From positions 61,943,810-62,007,809 of the forward strand of contig CM041083.1 in the NCBI GenBank assembly GCA_023079485.1: DNA of 64,000 nucleotides, given 5' to 3'. Origin of the DNA: Archilochus colubris. Taxonomy: Eukaryota > Chordata > Aves > Apodiformes > Trochilidae. Shown piece by piece: positions 12,996 to 25,103 of this stretch. Position numbers and translations under genes: made by a program. Position 1 is the first letter of the stretch, and every line of letters starts with the position of its first letter. The notes beneath the pieces were generated by a model, which was given only the letters and a program-made list of their open reading frames with translations, made no database searches and was not told the DNA's origin.

Positions 12996-13149
12996 TTTGG
13001 AGTTACTGGCAGCTCTTTTACTGATGCGGCTTTTCTTAGGCCGATTAAATACTCGAGATGGACACATGGAAGGGATTCCAATGGTACACGTTAGCCCTGC
13101 CATCTCATACATGTTCAGATGGGAGTACATTTTCCCATCTGAGCATGCC
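12996..13149 (-). pseudogene. ERV envelope segment between CR1 and solo LTR
   Basis: A minus-strand frame with several Cys residues ends in a basic cluster (RPKKSRISKR) of the kind found at a surface/transmembrane boundary, though it is not a perfect furin motif. It continues the envelope frame found on the other side of the solo LTR. The segment is bounded by a CR1 on one side and the LTR on the other. Confidence 0.55.
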
Positions 13150-13155
13150 CACACG

Positions 13156-13534
13156 TGTGGGAGATTGGGCTTTGCCACTACAAGGCCTGGGTTTCACTAA
13201 TGCTAAGTAAGCTTAGCCAAAGTTGCAAGGACTCGCGTCAGCACTGACCTTGACAGAATGTATCAACCTTGAGCTATCTGGAAAGCCCCGGAATGAAGAA
13301 AAACAGAGCAGAGCATTGTGATCACTGAAGCAAGATGTTCTGAGAACAGAACAAGAGAACTGCAAGAGGTAGAGAATGTTTAACATGTAACCAATAGTGA
13401 TCTAAGCTTTTGTAACCATTTATCAATGATGTAATGTCATAGTTTAGTTTAAAAGGTATAAATACGCTTGATGCTCTAATAAAATTGGATCCTGACTGAT
13501 CACATTGGTCGTGTGTCAGCTCCCTCTTGCGACA
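13156..13534 (+). mobile_element. Solo LTR with perfect 6-bp TSD
   Basis: The element begins TGTGGGAG and ends TTGCGACA. It is flanked by cacacg at 13150-13155 and again at 13535-13540. It has a TATA box (ggtataaata, about 13455-13464) and AATAAA (13478-13483) in plus orientation, and no internal coding DNA. A 6-bp duplication is typical of class II (ERVK/alpha-beta type) integrases. It lies inside an older minus-strand envelope, whose frame resumes on the far side. Confidence 0.9.
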
Positions 13535-13540
13535 CACACG

Positions 13541-13625
13541 GTCCTGCTGGGTGCCGGGTATTTGGCTTTTTCACAGTGGTATAGGTCACCTATTGGGACC
13601 TGCTGCTCTTGGTTTTCTGGGTTCC
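13541..13625 (-). pseudogene. ERV envelope segment between solo LTR and CR1
   Basis: Open on the minus strand and in phase with the envelope segment at 12996-13149 once the LTR and one TSD copy are discounted. It supports the reading that a single envelope was split by later insertions. Confidence 0.5.
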
Positions 13626-14060
13626 AGATCATAGAATCATAGAATCCTTGGGGTTGGAAGGGACCTCAAAAGATCATCTAGTCCAACCCCCCCCTGCCAG
13701 AGCAGGGCCACCTAGAGCACTTCGCATAGGAACGTGTCCAGGCGGGTTTTGAATGTCTCCAGTGAAGGAGACTCCATGACCCCCCTGGGCAGCCTGTTCC
13801 AGGGCTCTGTCACCCTTACAGTAAAAAAATTTTTTGAATATTCAACTTGAACCTCCTGTGCTCCAATTTACACCCATTACCCCTTGTCCTATCACTGGTC
13901 ACCACTGAGAAGATCCTAACCCCATCTCCCTGACACTCACCCCTTACATATTTGAAAACATTGATGAGGTCACCCCTCAGTCTCCTTTTCTCCAAACTAA
14001 AGAGACCCAGCTCCCTCAGCCTTTCCTCATAAGGGAGATGTTCCACTCTCTTAATCATCT
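13626..14060 (-). mobile_element. CR1 LINE fragment, minus strand
   Basis: It starts at the left with tcatagaatcatagaatcc and ggttggaagggacctc, the inverted CR1 tail. The minus-strand frame 13816-14058 encodes the CR1 ending ([20 protein letters not shown]). It is inserted in the same envelope as the plus-strand CR1 at 12509 but is a different subfamily ([13 protein letters not shown] against [13 protein letters not shown]). Confidence 0.9.
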
Positions 14061-15253
14061 TTGATCAGGACCATGGGTGGTTGGAATGCCACACCTTTGT
14101 GCTACAGCCACTTCTGAAAAGGAGCTGTTGCAACGATTATCTTGGTTTTTGTAACCATAGTTTGGAAAACCCCAACAGGTACACATATCACGGATAAAAG
14201 TTCTTAATTCAGGAATATACCAGGTTTCAAAGGGATCTCCAGCACCAGTGGAACAATTCAACATGCGAGAACAGTTTAACAAATATGAGTAGCCAAAGCC
14301 CAATATTTTTGTATGCTGTGCCATACTCCTACGTTCCCTTATTTTCCAGCATAATGTTTCTCCAGAGGGCAACTGACTTATTGTCCTATCACACCCACCC
14401 CTTTTACTTCCCACTCCAATTGCTCCCCTGGGGGAAATGTGGAAATTGATCCCAATGGAGGGTGAGGGTTAAATAGTTGCTTTAAGGACCATGCCCATTC
14501 GTACCTTCTGTGATTCATTAAGTGTGGAGTCCCTGGCTTACTAGGGACTTGAATGCACCACTCTGCATTCCACTGTACATTATATTCATGCTCAAAATAA
14601 TTGGTACCGGGGGTTGGGTCCCACCAGGGCACTATAGTACAGGGAATAGAGGTGACATTCTGCGTTGATCTGGTAACATCCGATCGATAGCAGCTTTGGC
14701 TCCACAAGAACTCCCAAGCAGGGTTACTTGGAAGGTGATACAAGGCCTTTGGTTTCTCTACCCAGGTTCCATTTTCATCCCAGTTTTGTTCTCCAGACTG
14801 TTCGAGAAAGGGTGATTCAACAATTCCCCACATAACATTTCCACCATTTGTATGATTAAGGGTTGCCAGAGCTACTTCTAATATGCTGGAGAGATTTGGC
14901 CACCTCATAACAAATTTAAATCCATCTAGTGTGGAACCAGGAATCGCAATACATATTCCCTGATCTGTGTGATTCCAGAAGGATACAAACCCTTGTATCA
15001 ACTTCCAATCTAAACTGGACTGTCCACCCAAAGACTGTGCTTGCCACGTGGCAAGTATGAAGAAAAGGATCTTCCAATCCTTTTGGGGTTTTTTTGTAAA
15101 ATAAAAAGAAAAAATAGTACAAACAAGACTGAGGAAATAATACAAATAATAACTATTTTGATGACAGTTAACACTAGTCTTCTGATTTCCTTGTGACCTG
15201 TAAAACACAGCACAACAGATGGGCAAAATCATTAAAACAAGGGAATTATCCAC
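14061..15253 (-). pseudogene. ERV envelope, surface subunit, frameshifted
   Basis: The frame 14378-15253 begins with a short leader and a strongly hydrophobic segment near residues 33-55 (YYLYYFLSLVCTIFSFYF), then many Trp and Cys residues and N-glycosylation sites (NHT, NGT, NVT) as in retroviral surface glycoproteins. A frameshift near 14380-14414 moves the reading to 14055-14414, which also looks envelope-like (SYLLNCSRMLNCS). The leading hydrophobic stretch may be a signal peptide or anchor. It lies directly downstream of the integrase remnant at 15305-16003. A CR1 truncates its 3' end. Confidence 0.65.
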
Positions 15254-15304
15254 CAGATGCGGATACAGTATGTTTTAGTGTTGGCATCTTCCACCACCCA
15301 AGTT

Positions 15305-16003
15305 TTACAACCCAATGGGCTTTTTAGGACTATGAGCACCAATACCAACGTGGAAAGCTCCACCAGGACAGGCCGGCCAGACTGGTAAGGTGCTGTGCTT
15401 GCTGATAGCTTTGTTCCCAGTATTTGGGTTCGAAGGGGCAGTGAAGAAAGCCACCACACTGGGGGACCCATTTTCTCCCCGGTGACTATTCACACAATAT
15501 ACCATGTCTGACAGTCACTGGTTCCAGCCTGGCTCATGGGGCCTCTAAAACTGTTTCAGTAGTCCACTGGTGTGCTCAGCAATGCCACTGGCTTGAGGAT
15601 AATATGGATAATAACATGAAGATCCATTGGAGTCCCTCATCCCATTCCAACTCTTGGACAACCCTGGCAGTAAAGTATCCAATCAGATCAACTGAGGTTT
15701 GGATACACATCTGAACCGTAATTTCAACCCTTTGGGGTCTGTTTCAGCTACAGTCAGTCCTGACCCAATTTCAAACCCTACTAAAACATATCCTTTCCTC
15801 TGAGACACTTGAAAGGGGCCTACATAGTCTACCTGCCAGGCTTCACTGAGGCCCTTATGATGCCTCTGATGAAGAGAAGGATCTTTTAAAAGGTGAGGTC
15901 CCTTCCAGAGGGTTTGACAAGATCCACACACAAGGATAATGGTATTTGCACAATTCCTTTGGGAGCAGCTGTCTTGTAAGGGACAAGGTAGCCAAAAAGA
16001 CAT
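15305..16003 (-). pseudogene. ERV pol, integrase remnant
   Basis: Minus-strand reading gives a zinc-site CGSC, the first catalytic Asp in WQVDYVGPF, a core continuing as YVLVGFE, and after a frameshift a YPQASGIAEHTSGLLK-like motif holding the catalytic Glu (about 15545-15605). A C-terminal piece follows at 15305-15505. Several stops and frameshifts break it. The DYVGPF style resembles ERVL-type (class III) integrases, but I would not fix the class without alignment. Confidence 0.75.
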
Positions 16004-16189
16004 TCACAAGACCAAGATTTATTGGAAAGAGTAAAAGGTCTTTAAAATTGGACTAACAGGCACAAATTGTATTACCTGAATGTTAGGGTATTGGAGTAGC
16101 AAAACAATTATGTACCTTAGCAACAGCATACACCAAATAACTGGATAATTGTTACACAAAGGCTAATTGTTAAAGTAGTAGCAACTCAT

Positions 16190-16470
16190 AAGATCACAAA
16201 GGTTGGACAAGACCTTCAAGATCATCAAGTCCAACCATAATCCAACTACCACAACCACTAAACCATATCCTGAAGCACCATGTCTAAGACCTCTGGAGAT
16301 GGCGACTCCCTCCACCTCCCCGGGCAACCCACTCCCAAGTCTCACCACTCTTTCAGTAAAGAAATTTTTCCTAATGTCTAACCTAAACCTCCCCTGGCAC
16401 AACTTAAACCCATTTTCTCTCATCTTATTGCTAGTTACTTGGGAGACCAACCATAAGGGACTGGATGAAG
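16190..16470 (-). mobile_element. CR1 LINE fragment, minus strand
   Basis: Left end agatcacaaaggttggacaa, then cttcaagatcatcaagtccaacc, followed by the inverted CR1 end with taaagaaatttttcctaatgtc and aacctaaacctcccctggcac. The tail octamers are missing. Confidence 0.85.
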
Positions 16471-16829
16471 GAACCCCCTCCATCAGACCCCCTTACACTG
16501 CTCCACAGAGAGTGGGCACCAAGTCACCTTTGCATCATACCCTCCACACCCCCTCCCCTGCACCCCTTCCCTCTCACCCCAACAAATCCTCATCAGCATT
16601 TCTAAAGGGACTAATGGAGAAAAAGGAGACAGATAGGGATCTGCATATGGCCTGGGGCCTGCATGCAATAGAGATAAGGATTGGAGAGTGAAGTGGGAGG
16701 AGGTCTGCTCCGGTTGTTCACTTTGAAATGTTTTAACCACACTTACTAAGTGAAACAGGCCTATTAAGTGAGGAGCTGCATTGGTGGGTTTAGGGAGTCT
16801 CATCAACATCAACCCACCACCCTGGATGG
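16471..16829. other. Unassigned intronic sequence
   Basis: C-rich stretch at about 16540-16590 and no reliable coding frame. It could be the 5' part of the LTR-like repeat that follows. Confidence 0.3.
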
Positions 16830-17381
16830 CTCAATATTTGGATCCAGGACTGGTGATTTCCACTCTTGCCCCCTCTCCTGTTCTGTCTCTGAATTGAATG
16901 GGACACCTCCAGCCTCCTGCTGATAAAGTGCAACTGATTGATTTATGCTGATGACATCCCTCATCCTGGGGAGGAAAGCTGGAAAAACGTTTTCCCTCTC
17001 CTTGAGCTACCAAAGGAGCAGTGAATCATTTGCTGGAATAGTGGGAATTGGGAGGGCGTATAAGCAACACTGATGTTTCCATTTCCCCACCATCCTGCAT
17101 CAGGCCTTGCCCAGAACTGGAATGCCATCTCAAACAAGAAACCCTTGCTGGACACATCTGGACCCATAGTGGTGACTTTCTCAAACTACCTCATTCTTTT
17201 CTTTCTTGTTTTCTTATTCTTTTCTCTCTCCTTTCTCTCTCTTTTGCCTCGCAATACATTTGCCATATCTCCACGGCATTAGCTCATTTTGCTTGTGTTA
17301 TTTGTCAAATAAAACTTAGTGCTTGCACTCAACCCTTAGTGCTCAGACTTAGTTCTCATGGATCCAAAATTTTAAGTGACA
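16830..17381 (+). mobile_element. LTR-like element, plus orientation, 5' edge unsure
   Basis: The right end shows AATAAA (17308-17313) and then ggatccaaaattttaagtgaca. The same ending (AATAAAACTT ... ggatccaaatattaagtaaca) occurs at 25901-25975. The left part contains the inverted motif caatatttggatcc. This ending looks like avian ERVL-type LTRs, from memory. A TSD was not found. Confidence 0.5.
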
Positions 17382-17439
17382 TCAAACCATACCACCAGCA
17401 GCAGCCTTCATACAACTTCCCTTCAGGCAGTTGTGGGGA

Positions 17440-17690
17440 GCAATAGATCTTCCCTGAGTCTTCTCCAGACCAAATAACCCGAGTTACCACAGTCACTCCT
17501 CATACAACATGCCCTTCAAACTTCTCATCAGCCTCATAGCTCTTCTCTGGACAAGCTCCAGAACCTCAATATCTTTCTTATACTGTGGCACCAAGAACTA
17601 AATGCAATGCTCAAGCTGTGTCCTTACCAGGGCTGAGTACAAGGGGCACTATCAGTTCCCTCAAAAATCCTCTACTGGAGAACAACAGGG
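17440..17690 (-). mobile_element. CR1 LINE fragment, minus strand, diverged
   Basis: tcttctctggacaagctcca, followed by gaacctcaatatctttctta, and aagaactaaatgcaatgctc, followed by ccagggctgagtacaagggg, match the inverted CR1 coding end seen in the 20-kb and 48-kb copies, at lower identity. Confidence 0.75.
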
Positions 17691-19976
17691 AGACAGAAGA
17701 AAAAAAAAAAGAAAACCTTTTCTCTCACCAAGCGAACTCCTTATCCACCAGTTCTTGTTTTGTCTCCCTTTGGCCTAGCTGTGGCTAAGCTGAGCTCTGT
17801 GTTATTCAATACAGGAGAGCAGCTGGCATTGTAGATATCAACTTGTCCTTCTATTTGTACTTCCAAAGATATTACCAGTTCAGAGTTTGTTATCCCCTTT
17901 CCTTTCCCATGGGAACCCTCCAACTCCAGGCAAGGGGCAGTGAAACTGAGAAAGAGAAACTGATCCACAAAGGGAAACAGAGGCAGGCACACCAAGACAG
18001 AGCACCCTGCTAGGTGGGCCATCCTCTACTAATGGCTTCATGATATAGATCTCTACCCCCAGAATGCCATCGATTTATGTGCGACCATTCCAGTAGATGC
18101 CCCTACTTTTTGCCTCCTCTTCCTTAAGCAAGGTGCCCAGGCACATCAACAAGTCTACCTAGTTGTTTGGACGGTGGGCCAAGCAGTCTCTTGCCTGGTG
18201 TGCTGTGACCCAACACATAAATATATCCACTCTTCTGGCTATATCAAGGATTTTTGCCCACTTTTCCCTTTCCTGAACTCATATCAAATTAACTTCACAT
18301 CCATTCTGATCCCAGAAAGGGAGTCATTCAGTGCACTTTTTAAAGACAGCATATGAGATGGTATAGACATATACCAGACCCTGAAGCTCCTTACCAGTTA
18401 TCACACTACAGATTGCTACCAGCTCTCCTACTTGGCTGCTTCCTTCTCTCTTTGTCACTATACTATCTCTGGTATCAACTTGGAGAGCCACTGTTCCAAT
18501 ATTTCCAACCCTTCCTTTCTCTCCTGGCAAAAGTCAGTAAACCAAATATTTTGTAGATCCAATTTAAACTCAAGCACTAACCTTATGGGAGATGCTGGGG
18601 GCCCCAGTTCAAGTCCTCCTTAGTAGGCTCCTAAGCCTACTAAGTAGTATTTTAGGAAGTATTTTAGAAGAACCTTCCCCAAACACAGGAGTGGTCTAAT
18701 TGAGCATGCTATTTCTCGAGAGTTGAACAACTCCTGCAAGGAGAGGGGTCCCTTCTGTAATTGTTTTTTTGTTGTTTTTTTTTTTTTGTCCTTTCAATAT
18801 GATTGGTTGTTGCTGCACAATCTTATCTGCTTCCTGTAAAGTTCATAAGGTCTGTAAAGTTCATAAGGGTCTCCTCACAGGCCAGCTGTATTGTTGATTA
18901 GAATCTTATCTCTTGGTAAGAATGGTGAGGTTTTTATCCCCTGATTTACATTACTGTGTGAATGGCTATGCCTAGAGTGGATAATACTGTCTGGAATGCT
19001 TATCTTTGGCAATGTGGGAGGAGTTTCTCCTTATCTTTATTCATCTATGGATGAGGTTCACTTAGGTACGCTCCATTTTTTAGTTCTCTTTTGCAGATCT
19101 TCTGCTTCTCCCAGTACACCAGGTTGTTGGCTGAAGCCCAGACTAAAATCCCCCAGCTTCTCTTTTTCTTGCTTTCTCAGGCAGCTGAATACTCAAGGCA
19201 TATTATTTGTTGAGGAATTTCAAGGCTCAAGTCAGGTTTTGGTTGTTTGAAAGATGTAAGCACTACCCTGTTTAGTCTATGGCTTATCAGACAGCTCAGG
19301 GCTGACCTACCCACACAGCTTCCCATGGGTTCTTCTTCTGCAGATCCAAGACTGTGTCACTGTATGCACTAGATATTACCACAAGTTTTTACTAACTATG
19401 AGCCAGACAATCCATACAATTGGACAACAATAACAATATTCATGCATGTCTTTAAGGACCCCAATATTAAGTTCTGAGTTAAGTTGGATTTACTGAATTA
19501 AGTTTAGCCCAGTATTAGTGAATTACTGGATTTACTGACATTTTTACCACATTAAATGTGGTACTGATTAATGTTACTGTGCAAGGCTGACATTGGAGAT
19601 TCAAATTGCTTGTCTGCATTAAAATAATGAAGTTGCCAATGGTCAGAGATAAGAAACTTAAGGGCTAGACCCAGGTCTTTCCACTCTTCATCTTTGTTTG
19701 GTTTCATACAATTTTCTTTTGACTTTATTAGAGTTGGATGCATCCCACTGGAGACAAGCAACAGTCATTTTCCAAGCCTATGTAAGTGGATAGTGCACAA
19801 ACCAAATCCTATGAAATTTAGATTGATTTAATGTTGGATATGGTTTAAAATGTTTACCACCTGAAATACTAGCGACATATTGCTTCCTCATTTTGTGAGG
19901 AGTAGTTTGAGCACCACACCAGCCTCCCTCTTCTGTCAACAGGATTGTTAAGTTACAGTCCTTAACAGAAGCATAA
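17691..19976. other. Intronic sequence, no gene recognised
   Basis: Only short frames. A T-rich run lies at 18763-18788, and ctgtaaagttcataagg occurs twice in tandem at 18835-18868. Some of it may be old ERV DNA, but I see no motif that proves it. Confidence 0.35.
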
Positions 19977-20632
19977 TCATAGAATCATAGAATTGGCTGG
20001 GTTGGAAGGGACCTCAGAGATCATTAAGTCCAACCCTTGAAACACCGTTGTGGTTGCTAGACCATGGCACTGAGTGCCACATCCAGTCTCTTTTTAAATA
20101 TCTCCAGGGACGGAGAATCCACCACTTCCCTGGGCAGCCCATTCCAATGCCTGATCACTCTCTCCATAAACAAATTCTAATATCCAACCTAAACTTCCCC
20201 TGGCACAACTTAAGACCGTGCCCTCTTGTCTTGTTGAAAGCTGCCTGGCGAAAGAGACCAACCCCCTCCTGGCTACACCCTCCTTTCAGGGAGTTGTAGA
20301 GAGTGATGAGGTCTCCCCTGAGCCTCCTCTTCTTTAGGCTGAACAACCCCAGCTCTCTCAGCCTCTCCTCATAGGGTCTGTGCTCGAGTCCCTTCACCAG
20401 CCTGGTTGTCCTCCTTTGGACCTGCTCCAGGACCTCAATATCCTTCCTGAACTGAGGGGCCCAGAACTGGACACAGTACTCGAGGTGTGGCCTCACCAGG
20501 GCTGAGTACAGGGGCAGAATCACTTCCTTGGACCTGCTGGCCACGCTGTTCCTGATAAAGGCCAGGATGCCATTGGCCTTCTTGGCCACCTGGGCACACT
20601 GCTGGCTCATGTTCAGCTTCCTGTCAATCATA
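19977..20632 (-). mobile_element. CR1 LINE, minus strand, long 3' fragment
   Basis: It begins with tcatagaatcatagaattgg at the left (inverted tail). The minus-strand frame from 20736 to 20155 encodes the CR1 reverse-transcriptase C-terminus ([20 protein letters not shown], then [20 protein letters not shown]). 5' truncation is at about 20632. The frame is nearly intact, so the copy is fairly young. Confidence 0.93.
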
Positions 20633-21377
20633 TGTTGATTCTCATTCTGCTTGTGCCATGACCAAGGCCATACAGAATGTCCAAGGCATCTTATTACTGT
20701 GATCAGAGAAGCGGCCATGGTGGCCAACACTGACACCCATGATAAAGCTAACTGCAGTTGTAGATGAAACTTGAGAAAACCTTAGCCCAAAACTTCAACC
20801 TGGACCAATGTGGGGTCATCCTGCTGCTAAGGCTTTAGTCAGAGTTGCAGCACTGCCTTCCCTCAGACATAGCTCAAAGTGCTACACAGGTCTGTGAAAC
20901 AGGCTCAGGTGGGGAAGAACTGGTCTTTTTCAGCAACTAGCTACCCTGAGCCAGTGCTATGGAAATACTAACATACAATCAATATGCCTCCCTTCTTGCT
21001 TGCCACTCAGGAGGGATGGCTAGCCTGGCTCCACAGCTGTACCCTGCCTCAGCAGGGTAAGACCTTGCAGGCTATTTGCAGTGCTCAGCAGTTTGGGTGC
21101 AGAAGGCCTGGCTAATAAGCTAGACCAAAGACTGCCTCATTGCAACATCTTCACTTTTGCTTACAGTTATTAATTATTTAAATTGGGATTAGGACAGTAG
21201 TTGATATCAAACATTTACCAAAACACAGTGATTGCATGTTAGTACTAAACCTTTAGGGGTAACCCAAAGGAACATTTACTCAGCACTGAGCTGCCTTCAA
21301 GCCCAACAAAATGTCCGAGCTGCAGTAAATGTAATACTGAGAGCAGTAATCAAGAGAAGGTGACAGCAGAATCCTAT
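20633..21377. other. Intronic sequence without recognised features
   Basis: No coding frame, LTR signal or tandem repeat that I can support. Confidence 0.4.
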
Positions 21378-21443
21378 CTATCAAGGGTTGGACTCGATGA
21401 TCTCTGAGGTCCCTTCCAACCCAGCCAATTCTATGATTCTATG
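21378..21443 (+). mobile_element. CR1 3'-tail only
   Basis: atcaagggttggactcgatg, then atctctgaggtcccttccaa and ttctatgattctatga, is the last ~65 bases of the CR1 family seen at 12.9 and 28.2 kb, an extreme 5' truncation. Confidence 0.88.
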
Positions 21444-24400
21444 AACTCATAGAAGTTTTCCAGAATAATGCCACTGACACCAATCCACCCCTGCAAGCCT
21501 GCCAGGTCTTGGTATACTTTATGTATAATGCAAACACTGACTTAACTGTTGCGTGTGTATTGACTATAGAGACTCTTCTACTGGAAGAACCTACCCTACC
21601 ATATTTACATTAAGAGGGACCTGTGATCCATCCCATGGATCATCAACAGCAGGACTACCAGACAACACAGACAGTTAAATTTGCATCCCTGATGTAGGAT
21701 GGAGTTTATACATCAAGGGAATTCATCAGAAACCTCTGATATACATCTTAATTCACCATGGGGAGCCTGACATTTCTCAGTACACCCTGACAACCACACT
21801 AAGAGAGCACTCATCTGTCAGCAATAGCCATGTAGGTTTGTGATCCTGAATGGCCACTAACAGCAACTGGAGCTTTGAATCTGATGTTACATCCAGATGC
21901 AGTTTTGTTAGTTTCAACTTTGTGTTTATTGCTTATAATTACTCTGTGTTGGGCAAATAATGAAACAAATTATTTTAATCCAACATGTAAAACATATGCT
22001 GTCAACTGATTGTTGCATGTGCCATGGTTTATAAGCAACATTAATTGTAATGCTTAAGATAAGCTCATCATATAATTGTACTCTTACTACTGATCTACAG
22101 TATAATGTATATTTAGACAAGAGGTAACCATCTGACTACTCTATGAGTTAATAAAGTGCATCGACTGTAGTGAAGGGACTGAGTGTGACAGATACACTCA
22201 ACTCCTTGACCTAACTAGTGATAGTTTGGCTCAGCCTTCCAAGGAGGTAAAGGCCTAGGCCATGACTGGATCAAGAACTTTGTTAGTTGCAGCCTGTTCT
22301 TTGAAAAGCCTTTGAAAAGGAACAGAGAGACACAGTGAGCTTTGATGCATATGAACTGAGAAATCAGAACACCAACCATGAAATTACCACATGAATAGCA
22401 GGTGCCTCTTCCAAGACTAATTTGTCAAGGACCAAATTAAGTTGTAGGTACAAGCAGTATTATGCATACCTTTTCCATTGCACATAATTTGACTATGAGC
22501 CAACCACTTTATTCCATAAACATGAAAGCCTGAGTGAGCCTCTTCAAGATCTACCTGCTAAACATCAGCCTGCATGGCAGTCACCTCCCCTTGTGTTGGG
22601 ACACATCTCAAGGTTACTCCTTGAGGCTGAGAGACCCTTCCCAACTACCCATCTTTCACAAGTGACCGATATCATGCATCACTTTGTATCACAGGGCTTT
22701 AAAATAATGTATTGATATCTTTGAATTATTATTATATCCTTTGTACATAAGTAACAGATTGAACTTTGTCACTGGACTTTCCTAAGCTTCCCTTTAAAAA
22801 CATCCTACTTCACTAAAACCACTATTGCAGTTACTTTTGGCAGTGGTTCTTTAAGCTGTGTGAATGTCCCCTGGGATGACTGTAAATAAGGCACTAATTA
22901 TAAAAAATTCTTATTCACTATTAAAATCCTCCCTTTATTGGACCAAAACTATATGTATTTCAATGTCAGCCACTGATGTAGGCTGTTTTCCAGCTCTCCA
23001 GGACACACAGTTCAGCAAACATAAGCATCCAAGAACTGAAAGGACAAAAGTTCAGCTGCAGGCCCAGCACAACTTTGTTCTCTCATTTCTGCTTCTGGAC
23101 TTCTAGCAGCCACTCTCAGTAAACCAAAGGCATTTACAATGAACTCAGTGTGCTTGATATACAGTACTGCAGAATCTTTTTACAGCAGCTTGGCAGACCT
23201 GCACCTGTGGTAGAACATGGCCTGAATCAAGTGAACAGGTGCCCAAACAGTATACACACACCAAGAATTCTCATTTTCCTCAGATTATAGCTGTATTTTA
23301 ATCTCACAGAAGCACCAGCACACAGTTTTTCTTGCCACAAGGATTCATAGTAGTTACATAGGAGAATTTGGTAGAAAAATAGCCTATTTCACAGATTGAC
23401 AGTTAATCACAGGCTAGTTACATCAACTTTAAACATATGAAGACTGGTCACTTCTCTTTACAGATTCCCACCCCACCATTTCCAGCAGTGTATTTCTCAC
23501 TTTTTTCTCTTGGCTTTGCTGTCTTAATGCCATCTGATGCTACAGATTAACACCACAAAAATGGTTAATGGGTAGGCCTGTTTTAGTTTTACACCTATGA
23601 ACTTCATGTTGAACCACACTCTTCCTCCCAGCCTTCCTTTGTGCTCTTAGCTGTGTCTCCTCCAACCTCCAGGATTTTTTTACGTGACTTTATTCAGTAT
23701 TATCCAACAGTATTCCTGAGTCAATTTATTATTGGCTTTTTTGTTTGTTTGTTTTGGATGTTTGGTTGCTTGGTTTTGGTTTGTTTTAAGTGAACGTATT
23801 TCATTCTTAAAGTCTTCAGATCCCAAATCTAGCATAGCATTCAGAACAAACAAGACCTCTCCAGAACAGATGAAGAAATAGGACAGAGATTTTTCAATTC
23901 AAGCAATGACCATTAAAACAAAACCCATAAAAATCACCCTATTCAAATTACCTCATTAGCATAGCCCCAATGCATTTTAAGGGATGCCAAGACTACCTCC
24001 AGCAACTCTATGGGCTGGTGGTTCCTCCTGTCCAAGCCTGGATCCCAGCCTGGACATCCTTGTGTCTCAATTGCAAGCCCACAGACACAGCTGATGCTTT
24101 CCTGTCTGCAGGTTCAACCATTAGCAAGGCTGAGCACACATCCCAGCAACACATACAGGACAGAGACACCAACAAAAAAGGTGCTGCCTTCAACAGCACC
24201 TACATATGACTCACATAAAACATAAATATAGAGAGACAAGTTCCTCCCTTTCCTCCTCTTTGGCTGGTCAAGACTGAATGTCTCTCTAAAACCCACACAC
24301 TCCCTCTCCGTACAGTCATAAGCACACACACATTCACTGATCCCTCAGCCAACCTAAAACTGGAACTGAGCTTTATCTGCAGCAGGAAACTCTGGCAACA

Positions 24401-24514
24401 CCAGCTGACTGACTGTGAAACTTCTAATCTTGCATGAGAAATCAATAACAGTTACTATGGTCCAATAACACCCTGATTAAGGTTGTATTACCTATCTCAA
24501 TCAGAACGAATCTT
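21444..24514. other. Intronic sequence, no gene recognised
   Basis: Mostly AT-rich unique-looking DNA. A T/G low-complexity tract sits at about 23737-23790. No supported gene or element. Confidence 0.4.
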
Positions 24515-24785
24515 ACAATGGTAAGAAAGGTACTACAATATGGTGGCTTATATCAACTAATAAAGAATACCCAGAAGAGTGAACAAATAACCTCAATCGC
24601 CATACACTATGATGCAGAAGAAATAAACCACATTTTGAAGAGAGTAAAGATGCACAACACCACTGGTGGGACATTCTCTTTGCATGGGCACCAGCATCCT
24701 CTGGAATCTTTAATCTCATGTTCCATCCTATGGTAGTCTTGTTGGTTTTGATTATGTTACGTCTCTCTCTCACAATAATATATAG
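24515..24785 (+). pseudogene. ERV envelope transmembrane C-terminal fragment
   Basis: One plus frame reads an ectodomain-like stretch (HYDAEEINHILKRVK). A frame change then gives WWDILFAWAP and a membrane helix rich in Val/Leu/Ile ending near 24778. The order (helical stretch, Trp-rich juxtamembrane region, membrane helix) is that of a retroviral transmembrane subunit, and it may belong to the same family as the envelope at 62690-63770. A frameshift and truncation make it inactive. Confidence 0.5.
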
Positions 24786-24889
24786 GAGAATGCTGACAAT
24801 GAGGTAGCACTCTGAGAGATTCCAGGAACTCTAAAATATTAGCAGGTATGCTGAATAAAACAAATGGGGGACTGCTAGTGTTTAAACTG

Positions 24890-25103
24890 AACCCCCCCCC
24901 TTTCCCTGGAGGCCTTGATACCCAAACAAATATATATATAAATACCTTTTCAGTATGAGGAAGGTCTGGTGTCCATCGGTGCGTAGAGCCAAGGGAGTAA
25001 GGGAGGCTTATCCGGCAGAATTCATCAGGGGACCCCAAAAAGCGTCCCCGGGCCCCCTTGGATCACGGCACGACGGAGTCCAGTCCCATCTGGGTCGCCA
25101 AAA
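24890..25103 (-). mobile_element. ERV leader with primer-binding site
   Basis: Read on the minus strand, the LTR end (…GGCTTCA) is followed after TTT by TGGCGACCCAGATGGGAC (25100-25083), an 18-base stretch starting TGG as expected for a tRNA primer-binding site. A GC-rich leader follows to about 24890 and then the ERV is lost. The tRNA was not identified. Confidence 0.6.

Noticed and set aside
16203..16691. 162-codon plus frame
   Set aside because: Its first half is antisense CR1, and the rest is C-rich non-coding DNA.
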